9,311 nt of DNA. Origin: Clostridium sp. AF27-2AA. GTDB taxonomy: Bacteria; Bacillota; Clostridia; Lachnospirales; Lachnospiraceae. The notes under the pieces are model-generated. The model was not told the DNA's origin. It did not search any database and saw only the letters and a list, made by a program, of their open reading frames with translations. Positions 1 to 5,007 of the stretch are shown here, piece by piece (within the stretch, counting starts at the first letter, position 1; each line of letters opens with the position of its first letter). A program made the position numbers and the translations under genes. Where the stretch lies: the NCBI RefSeq assembly GCF_003478505.1, contig NZ_QUFI01000057.1:1-9311 (forward strand). The letters run 5' to 3'.

Positions 1-35
1 CCTGCTTCGGACCTTTCATGAATATTCTTTAAATT
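1..35 (-). repeat. Left copy of an inverted end repeat, terminator-like, just after lysA
   Basis: Read on the minus strand, this begins one base after the lysA stop and ends with AAAGGTCCGAAGCAGG at the window edge. The same 16 bases occur on the plus strand at 9292-9307. The similarity continues toward both genes over about 34 bp, with three substitutions and one single-base indel. The layout (A-rich stretch, GGTCCG arm, AAGCAGG loop) looks like the 5' half of an intrinsic terminator whose second arm falls outside the window. The sequence match is seen directly. The terminator role is inferred. Confidence 0.7.
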
Positions 36-36
36 T

Positions 37-1308
37 TTATTTGAGGTATTTCTCCATCATCGGGCACATATCCAGTGTCGCAAAGTAATCCTGCGGGGTC
101 TCTGCTCTGCGGATCATCTGTACGGAGCCATCCTCCTTTAAGAGCAGCTCTGCGGATTTTAGCTTTCCGTTGTAGTTGTAGCCCATAGCGAATCCGTGTG
201 CTCCGGTGTCGTGGATGACTAACAAATCACCCATATCGATCTGCGGAAGCATGCGGTCAATGGCAAATTTATCGTTGTTCTCGCAGAGAGAACCTGTTAC
301 ATCGTACTTATGATCGCACGGAGCATTCTCTTTTCCTGCTACGGTAATGTGATGGTAGGCGCCGTACATAGCCGGGCGCATGAGGTTTACTGCACAGGCA
401 TCTACGCCGATATACTCTTTGTGAGTGTGCTTCTCATGAATGGCCTTGGTCACCAGGCAGCCGTAAGGTGCCAGCATGAAACGGCCGAGCTCGGTATAGA
501 TTGCCACATCGCCCATACCAGCCGGAACAAGGACCTCCTCATATACCTTGCGGACACCCTCGCCGATCGCCATAATATCGTTCGGCTCCTGCTCCGGGCG
601 ATATGGGATTCCGATTCCACCGGACAGGTTAATGAAGGTAATGTGCGCACCGGTCTCCTCTTTCAGCTTAACAGCCAGCTCAAACAGAACCTTTGCCAGC
701 ATCGGATAATATTCGTTGGTTACCGTATTGCTTGCGAGGAATGCGTGCATACCGAAGTTCTCCGCACCTTTTTCCTTCAGGATCTTGTATGCCTCAAACA
801 TCTGCTCGGTGGTCATGCCGTATTTTGCATCTCCCGGATTATCCATAATGTCGTTGCTGATCTTAAAAATTCCGCCCGGATTATAGCGGCAGCTGATGGT
901 CTTTGGAATAAATCCCAGAGTTTTCTCTACGCACTCGATGTGAGTGATATCATCCAGATTGATGATAGCGCCCAGGTCATTGGCCAGCTTGAATTCCTCC
1001 GGCGGAGTATCATTGGAGGAGAACATAATGTCATGGCCGGAGAAACCGGTTGCATCAGACATCATCAGCTCAGTTGCAGAGGAGCAGTCCGTACCGCAGC
1101 CATACTCCTGCAGGATTTTCAGAATATACGGATTCGGAGTTGCCTTTACTGCAAAATACTCCTTATATCCCTTGTTCCAGGAAAACGCCTCTTTTAAACG
1201 CTTTGCGTTCTCACGGATTCCCTTTTCATCGTACAGATGAAACGGTGTCGGATAGGTCTTTGTGATCGCCTCTAACTGTGCTTTGGTTACAAATGGTTTC
1301 TTCTCCAT
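37..1308 (-). CDS. lysA: Diaminopimelate decarboxylase-type PLP enzyme (LysA-like, fold type III)
   Basis: This is a 423-residue cytoplasmic enzyme of the alanine-racemase-fold decarboxylases. The expected reaction is meso-diaminopimelate to L-lysine plus CO2, the last step of lysine synthesis. The PLP lysine is K55 in YFAVKATPNP. The glycine-rich phosphate-binding loop is NLSGGIGIPY (about 228-236). ELGRFMLAPYG (273-283) carries R276, and LCENND carries C342 and E343, matching the family CES motif. The C-terminal barrel motif DTGAHGFAMGYNYNG lies at 367-381. The ATG has SD AGAGGAG at 1314-1320, five bases away. Length is normal. It is last in a leftward series, 157 bp after pyk and beyond a terminator, so it may have its own promoter, though none is convincing. 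Oddities: the usual HxHIGSQ reads HAFLASN (188-194), losing the PLP-stacking His, and GAYG reads GAHG. A related decarboxylase specificity is therefore possible. Confidence 0.8.
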   Translation of the reverse strand: MEKKPFVTKAQLEAITKTYPTPFHLYDEKGIRENAKRLKEAFSWNKGYKEYFAVKATPNPYILKILQEYGCGTDCSSATELMMSDATGFSGHDIMFSSNDTPPEEFKLANDLGAIINLDDITHIECVEKTLGFIPKTISCRYNPGGIFKISNDIMDNPGDAKYGMTTEQMFEAYKILKEKGAENFGMHAFLASNTVTNEYYPMLAKVLFELAVKLKEETGAHITFINLSGGIGIPYRPEQEPNDIMAIGEGVRKVYEEVLVPAGMGDVAIYTELGRFMLAPYGCLVTKAIHEKHTHKEYIGVDACAVNLMRPAMYGAYHHITVAGKENAPCDHKYDVTGSLCENNDKFAIDRMLPQIDMGDLLVIHDTGAHGFAMGYNYNGKLKSAELLLKEDGSVQMIRRAETPQDYFATLDMCPMMEKYLK

Positions 1309-1330
1309 GGTATCTCCTCTCTAAAATCAA

Positions 1331-1347
1331 CGGATCCGCCAATGGCG
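1331..1347. promoter_or_regulatory. Small palindromes in the lysA leader
   Basis: Two adjoining palindromes lie 23 to 39 bp upstream of the lysA ATG: CGGATCCG (1331-1338) and CGCCAATGGCG (1337-1347, 5-bp arms around one base). They overlap, so an RNA could form only one at a time. They could be an operator or a small leader hairpin near the ribosome-binding site. The symmetry is seen; a function is only a guess. Confidence 0.3.
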
Positions 1348-1361
1348 TTTCCTCAATATAC

Positions 1362-1427
1362 AAAATAAAAGAAAGAAGCCTGATCAGGCCGCAATCAAAC
1401 TGATTGTAACCTATATCAGACTTCTTT
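1362..1427 (-). terminator. Structured intrinsic terminator after pyk
   Basis: On the minus strand a 13-bp stem forms between 1427-1415 and 1384-1372 (AAAGAAGTCTGAT against ATCAGGCTTCTTT). One pair is a U-G wobble in this transcript but a C-A mismatch on the other strand, which fits a terminator for leftward transcription. The loop holds a second hairpin, CAATCA with TGATTG (1406-1392), and the perfect palindrome GCCTGATCAGGC (1378-1389), which competes with the outer stem. A T-rich tract (TCTTTTATTTT, 1371-1362) follows. It lies 38 bases past the pyk stop and should end or attenuate transcription before lysA. Confidence 0.75.
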
Positions 1428-1447
1428 GTCCAGTTTTTTCTATGAAT

Positions 1448-1467
1448 ATGAAAAATTATGAAAAATT
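1448..1467. repeat. Tandem duplication of a 10-bp unit at the pyk stop
   Basis: ATGAAAAATT occurs twice back to back (1448-1457 and 1458-1467, plus strand). The second copy runs into the pyk stop codon. It is probably a small slippage duplication in the AT-rich 3' flank. No function is evident. Confidence 0.6.
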
Positions 1468-2905
1468 ACTCAACAACTACCACACGCATGATATTGGTGC
1501 TGCTTGCCGGCTCGTGGCGGGTATTCTTGCTTACCACACCTGCGGTTACAACTGCCACATCTCCGCTCTTGACTACATTTTTTTCTTTCAGAAGTTCAAC
1601 TGAGGACTCAATCAGAAGGTCTGTGGAGTCTGCGCGTCTTGCCTGGAACGGCTTTACGCCCCAGTAAATCTGCATCTGGCGTACTGCGGTTGCGCTCGGA
1701 GACAGGCCGATTACGGTTGTGCTCGGTCTCCACTTGGACAGCAGGCGGGTAGTAAATCCGCTGATGGACGGAGCGATGATAACATCTGCCTCCAGGTCAT
1801 GAGCGGTGGATACAGATGAGTAGCAAACTGCATTAGAAATATTCTTGCGGTTTGCGGTGGAAACTCTTCTCATGCGGTATGCATTGTAATCCAGGTACTG
1901 CTCGGAAGTCTCGCAGATCTGAGCCATCATCTTCAGAGCCTCTACCGGATATTTACCCATAGCGGTCTCACCGGAAAGCATTACTGCGTCAGTTCCGTCG
2001 TAAACTGCGTTTGCAACGTCGGTTACCTCTGCACGGGTCGGGCGCGGATTGCGGATCATGGAATCCAGCATCTGGGTTGCGGTGATAACCGGCTTGCATG
2101 CCAGATTACATTTGCGGATGATGGTCTTCTGGATGTGCGGAACCTGCTCAGCCGGAATCTCTACGCCCATGTCGCCACGAGCTACCATGATGCCGTCGCT
2201 GGCCTCGATGATGTCATCCAGATTCTCAATACCCTCTGCGTTCTCGATCTTTGCGATGATCTGGATGGAAGAACCAGCCTCATCTAACATGGCACGGATC
2301 TCACGGACAGCATCTGCGGTACGAACGAAAGAAGCTGCGATGAAATCGAAGCCCTGCTCGATACCAAAGCGGATATCTGCTTTATCCTTTTCAGTCAGTG
2401 CCGGAAGCTTGATCTTAACGTTCGGTACGTTTACGCCCTTGCGCATGCCGAGCTCGCCGCCGTTTACAACGGTGCAGATGATATCGGTGCCGTTTACTAC
2501 TTCCTGAACCTTGAGCTCGATCAGGCCGTCATCGATGAGGATGGTGTTGCCTGCCTCAACATCTGCCGGAAGTCCGTTGTAGTTGATGAAGCCGATCTGG
2601 TCGTCGCCGACAATCTCACGGGTGGTCAGGGTGTAAGTCTGGCCCTCTTTTAAGGTTACCTTCTTCTCGTCTTTTAACAGGCCGGTACGGATCTCCGGAC
2701 CCTTGGTATCCAGAAGTGCTGCGATCGGGAGATCCAGCTCATCACGGATGCTCTTTAACATATCCAGGCGGGACTTCTGCTCTTCATAATCACCGTGGGA
2801 GAAATTGAAACGCGCGATGTCCATGCCATTCTCGGCAAGTGCCTTCATCAGATTGCGGTCGTTGGTGTTTGGTCCCATAGTACAAATGATCTTTGTTTTT
2901 TTCAT
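1466..2905 (-). CDS. pyk: Pyruvate kinase, short form
   Basis: This 479-residue glycolytic enzyme converts phosphoenolpyruvate and ADP to pyruvate and ATP in the cytoplasm. The N-terminal KTKIICTMGPN and ARFNFSHGD (R32, N34, S36) form the substrate site. LDTKGPEIRTG (65-75) leads into the B domain. IIAKIENAEGI carries catalytic K219 and metal ligand E221. VARGDMGVEIP has metal ligand D245, T277 lies in ITATQML, and GTDAVMLSGETAMGKYP (304-320) closes the barrel. The C-terminal effector domain runs from about 345 to 479. It lacks the extra PEP-utiliser swivel domain found in the longer Bacillus-type enzymes. I place the start at the ATG at 2905. The in-frame TTG 18 bases upstream overlaps the GGAGG ribosome site and is unlikely. 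The gene follows the rhomboid-like gene by 56 bp with no clear promoter and ends 38 bases before a terminator, so it may be read from the corA promoter. Confidence 0.95.
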   Translation of the reverse strand: MKKTKIICTMGPNTNDRNLMKALAENGMDIARFNFSHGDYEEQKSRLDMLKSIRDELDLPIAALLDTKGPEIRTGLLKDEKKVTLKEGQTYTLTTREIVGDDQIGFINYNGLPADVEAGNTILIDDGLIELKVQEVVNGTDIICTVVNGGELGMRKGVNVPNVKIKLPALTEKDKADIRFGIEQGFDFIAASFVRTADAVREIRAMLDEAGSSIQIIAKIENAEGIENLDDIIEASDGIMVARGDMGVEIPAEQVPHIQKTIIRKCNLACKPVITATQMLDSMIRNPRPTRAEVTDVANAVYDGTDAVMLSGETAMGKYPVEALKMMAQICETSEQYLDYNAYRMRRVSTANRKNISNAVCYSSVSTAHDLEADVIIAPSISGFTTRLLSKWRPSTTVIGLSPSATAVRQMQIYWGVKPFQARRADSTDLLIESSVELLKEKNVVKSGDVAVVTAGVVSKNTRHEPASSTNIMRVVVVE

Positions 2906-2916
2906 TGATGTGTTGT

Positions 2917-2921
2917 CCTCC
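2917..2921 (-). promoter_or_regulatory. Ribosome-binding site that decides the pyk start
   Basis: GGAGG on the minus strand lies 11 bases before the ATG at 2905. The longer reading of this gene would start at a TTG (2923-2921) whose last base is the first G of this site, so the site favours the shorter 479-residue protein. Confidence 0.75.
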
Positions 2922-2961
2922 AAAATAGTTTTATGAATCTGTTAACATGAAACTAATCTAT

Positions 2962-3807
2962 TTATTGCACAGAATCCTTTGCAACATGCTGATGCGTGTA
3001 CAAATGATCCTGACAATACTCATAATTGCCCTCGCATTTGGAACAGTACCGGAACTCTAACTCCGGACCATCCAGCTCAGTTCTGCCGCACACCGCACAG
3101 CGGTGACGGGTCTTGCCCGGAACAACGATCTTCGCCTGCTGCTTGAATTCCTGCCGGCGTTTGATCTCCTTCGGCGCGTAGCGCCTGTAGTTTCGGGTCA
3201 TCAGGAAAAACAGGATAATGGTGATCATGGAAATCACCAGCTCTACCTTCACGGCGATGCCTCCTGTGATAAAATCATACAGATAAACGGCTGTTTCCGC
3301 AACTGCCATCCATTTTGCCTTGACCGGAAGCACAAAGAACAGATAAAACTGCGCATCCGGGTTGATGATGCAGAAGGCCAGGAACAGAGAAGCGTTCAAA
3401 AATCCGGTGGATAACAGCCAGTACTGATGAAATACCAGGTAGCCCACAAAGGATGCCACGATCTGCGCCAGCACTCCCATAAAGAAGAATACGTTGAAGC
3501 GGAAAGAGCCCCAGACATATTCCAGTGTCTGGCCCAGATTATAATATAGAAATAACGCGATCAGGCCATAAAAGATCTGGGTGAAGCTAAAGGAGCCAAA
3601 GGCCGGCGGATAGATCAGAAAAGTGACCAGGCGCCAGATCTGCCCATGCAGGATCATACCCACATTCAGGCTCAAATAGTTATAGTAGATCATGGGATCT
3701 AGCATCCACACGATCAGACCGACCGCATAAAGGATGGTGATGTAATACATCAGATTGCGGATCGCGTATTTCTGATACTTTCGTTCAAAATCCGAAAAAA
3801 ATTTCAT
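2962..3807 (-). CDS. Rhomboid-like integral membrane protein (likely inactive as protease) with zinc-binding-type tail
   Basis: This 281-residue protein has about six membrane segments (roughly 18-36, 74-92, 104-124, 129-148, 154-171, 187-204). Rhomboid-superfamily hallmarks are the WR motif in the first loop (W58, R59 in GQIWRLVTF) and LGQTLEYVWGSFRF (91-104). The catalytic GxSG serine motif is absent: the expected segment reads STGFLNASLFLAF (133-145). No partner His is evident in the last helix. It therefore looks like a pseudoprotease, and its helix-loop pattern recalls derlins. The cytoplasmic tail after 205 is basic and ends in a Cys/His cluster: C237, C240, C255, C258, C265, H268, H272, H274, as in one or two zinc sites. 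The ATG at 3807 is chosen for its SD. A longer reading to 3876 would overlap corA. It lies 26 bp after corA, so the two are probably co-transcribed. Role unknown; binding or quality control of membrane proteins is one possibility. Confidence 0.75.
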   Translation of the reverse strand: MKFFSDFERKYQKYAIRNLMYYITILYAVGLIVWMLDPMIYYNYLSLNVGMILHGQIWRLVTFLIYPPAFGSFSFTQIFYGLIALFLYYNLGQTLEYVWGSFRFNVFFFMGVLAQIVASFVGYLVFHQYWLLSTGFLNASLFLAFCIINPDAQFYLFFVLPVKAKWMAVAETAVYLYDFITGGIAVKVELVISMITIILFFLMTRNYRRYAPKEIKRRQEFKQQAKIVVPGKTRHRCAVCGRTELDGPELEFRYCSKCEGNYEYCQDHLYTHQHVAKDSVQ

Positions 3808-3814
3808 GCAGTTT

Positions 3815-3822
3815 CCTTCCTT
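3815..3822 (-). promoter_or_regulatory. Ribosome-binding site that decides the rhomboid-like start
   Basis: AAGGAAGG on the minus strand lies seven bases before the ATG at 3807, in the 26-bp gap after the corA stop. It supports the 281-residue reading over the one starting at 3876 inside corA. Confidence 0.75.
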
Positions 3823-3833
3823 ATAAAATATCA

Positions 3834-4775
3834 TCAGAACAGGTTCCGTTTTGCAAAGATCCACGCTACCGCGCAAGTCAGGATCACGGAAAGTACGATG
3901 ACGATGACGAATCCATAGGGATTCGTTGCAAACGGCATACTGCTGCTCAAGACATTCATGCCGTAAAAGCTGGACACCATGGTCGGGATCGACATGACGA
4001 TGGTGATGGTGGCCAGAAACTTCATGACGATATTCAGGTTGTTCGAAATAACCGATGCAAACGCATCCATGGTTCCGCTTAAAATGCCGCTGTAGATGTT
4101 GGCCATCTCGATGGCCTGCTTGTTCTCGATGATGACATCATCGAGGAGGTCTGTGTCTTCCGGATACTTCTTGATCTTCTCACTCTTTAAGAGCTTCTCC
4201 AGCACCACCTCATTGGAACGAAGGGAAGTAGTAAAGTACACAAGGCTCTTCTGCAGCTCCAGGATCTCGATGAGCTCCTGGTTTCGTGGGGATTTGTAAA
4301 GTTCTTTTTCTACAATATCACTCTTTTTATCAATAATACGCAGATACTGCAGGTAAAGGGACGCATTCTTGTACAGGATCTGAAGAATAAAGCGTGTCTT
4401 CATATAAGTAAAGAAGTCACGGACTCTTCCATCCATAAATGCGTTCAAGACCGGAGTTTCCTCCAGGCACACGGTAATGATGATGGTGTCAGACATGATG
4501 ATGCCCATAGGGATGGTTACATACCAGTCTTTTTCGTTTCGTTCCTCGATCACAGGGATATCCACGAGGATCAGGCTGTAGTGATCTTCAATTTCAATAC
4601 GGGACCGTTCTTCCTCATCCAGAGGTGCCCGGACATGATCCGGGTCGATCTCATAACGTTCCGCGATCTCGAGGATCTCCGTCGCTGTCGGGTTGGTTAA
4701 TGCAATCCAGCAGCCGGCTTCTGCTTCATCGATCTGATGGATCGCGCCATCTTCCGTTTTAAATATGCGTATCAT
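3834..4775 (-). CDS. corA: CorA-family divalent cation transporter (Mg2+ type)
   Basis: This 313-residue protein belongs to the CorA/MIT family, pentameric inner-membrane channels that take up Mg2+ (sometimes Co2+, Ni2+ or other divalent ions). The N-terminal part (1 to about 240) is the cytoplasmic domain, acidic (for example PLDEEERSRIEIED, 51-64) and then helical (about 120-240). Two membrane helices follow, about 250-271 and 287-307. The family signature GMN is at 272-274 (FYGMNV) at the end of the first helix, and the tail ends in KRNLF. The loop after GMN (VLSSSMPFATNPYGF) lacks the common MPE sequence, so the exact ion is uncertain. SD AAAGGAA at 4786-4792 precedes the ATG by ten bases. 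It is first in the leftward series, about 30 bases from a near-consensus promoter. That leader is too short for a magnesium riboswitch. Confidence 0.9.
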   Translation of the reverse strand: MIRIFKTEDGAIHQIDEAEAGCWIALTNPTATEILEIAERYEIDPDHVRAPLDEEERSRIEIEDHYSLILVDIPVIEERNEKDWYVTIPMGIIMSDTIIITVCLEETPVLNAFMDGRVRDFFTYMKTRFILQILYKNASLYLQYLRIIDKKSDIVEKELYKSPRNQELIEILELQKSLVYFTTSLRSNEVVLEKLLKSEKIKKYPEDTDLLDDVIIENKQAIEMANIYSGILSGTMDAFASVISNNLNIVMKFLATITIVMSIPTMVSSFYGMNVLSSSMPFATNPYGFVIVIVLSVILTCAVAWIFAKRNLF

Positions 4776-4811
4776 GCGTCTTTGGTTCCTTTCCCCTGTT
4801 TCGGCTATCTT

Positions 4812-4840
4812 ATTATAAATTCTGAGTTCCTGTTTGTCAA
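4812..4840 (-). promoter_or_regulatory. Near-consensus SigA/sigma-70 promoter for corA
   Basis: On the minus strand, TTGACA (4840-4835) is followed by exactly 17 bases and TATAAT (4817-4812). Both hexamers match the consensus perfectly. Transcription should begin near 4805, giving a leader of about 30 bases before the corA ATG. It faces the large rightward gene and is the best candidate to drive corA, the rhomboid-like gene and possibly pyk. Confidence 0.85.
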
Positions 4841-4856
4841 ATCTATTGACCGTTCT

Positions 4857-4884
4857 TTTTCACTTCTGACAGAAGTTATACAAT
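4857..4884 (+). promoter_or_regulatory. Candidate promoter for the large activase gene
   Basis: TTTTCA (4857-4862, 4 of 6 consensus bases), a 16-base spacer, and TACAAT (4879-4884, 5 of 6). It is the best plus-strand pair I found in the 232-bp divergent region, but weak. It would leave a leader of about 115 bases. TATAAA at 4909-4914 is an alternative -10 with no good -35. The spacer is almost filled by the palindrome at 4862-4876. Confidence 0.35.
4862..4876. promoter_or_regulatory. Perfect 15-bp palindrome, possible operator
   Basis: ACTTCTGACAGAAGT has 7-bp arms around a single central base. It lies 21 bp upstream of the corA -35 box and inside the spacer of the candidate rightward promoter, a typical place for a dimeric repressor to bind. 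No regulator gene is in the window. The symmetry is seen; operator function is inferred. Confidence 0.45.
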
Positions 4885-4919
4885 TTCTTAACTAATTTTT
4901 TACGCTCCTATAAATTGTA
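4879..4919. repeat. Inverted repeat TACAATTT / AAATTGTA with 25-bp spacing
   Basis: The 8-bp arms at 4879-4886 and 4912-4919 are perfect complements. The first overlaps the candidate -10 box of the rightward gene. The centre-to-centre distance is 33 bp, about three helical turns, which would suit two proteins on one DNA face. In AT-rich DNA this may be chance. Confidence 0.3.
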
Positions 4920-4978
4920 ATATGGAAGATTTTATGTTAAACTCTGCACTGTACGCTGAGAAAGTGTGTGTTTTTAGA

Positions 4979-5000
4979 TAAGGAGGCAGGGGTTTTCCCC
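4979..5000 (+). promoter_or_regulatory. Shine-Dalgarno with a hairpin in its spacer
   Basis: TAAGGAGG (4979-4986) is a near-perfect anti-16S match but lies 21 bases from the ATG at 5008, far beyond the usual 5-9. Within the gap, GGGG (4989-4992), TTTT (4993-4996) and CCCC (4997-5000) form a four-pair GC stem with a U4 loop. Folding it leaves 2 plus 7 unpaired bases, a normal distance. No other start fits: the ATPase motif begins at residue 10, and no ATG, GTG or TTG occurs in frame between the SD and 5008. Confidence 0.65.
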
Positions 5001-5007
5001 GCATCAA

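Noticed and set aside
310..1197. Long open reading frame of 295 codons on the plus strand opposite lysA
   Set aside because: It lies wholly antisense to a clearly coding lysA, has no recognisable domain, and has a composition expected of a mirror frame.
1309..1465. Lysine riboswitch or T-box ahead of lysA
   Set aside because: I see no conserved lysine-riboswitch core or T-box sequence. The space is taken by the pyk terminator and a 63-base leader.
2906..2923. Earlier TTG start for pyruvate kinase
   Set aside because: The extra six codons overlap the GGAGG ribosome site. The family N-terminus begins at the ATG at 2905.
3808..3876. Earlier start for the rhomboid-like gene
   Set aside because: It would run 43 bp into corA and bypass the well-placed AAGGAAGG before 3807.
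4776..4811. Magnesium riboswitch ahead of corA
   Set aside because: The promoter leaves only about 30 leader bases, too few for an M-box or mgtA-type leader.
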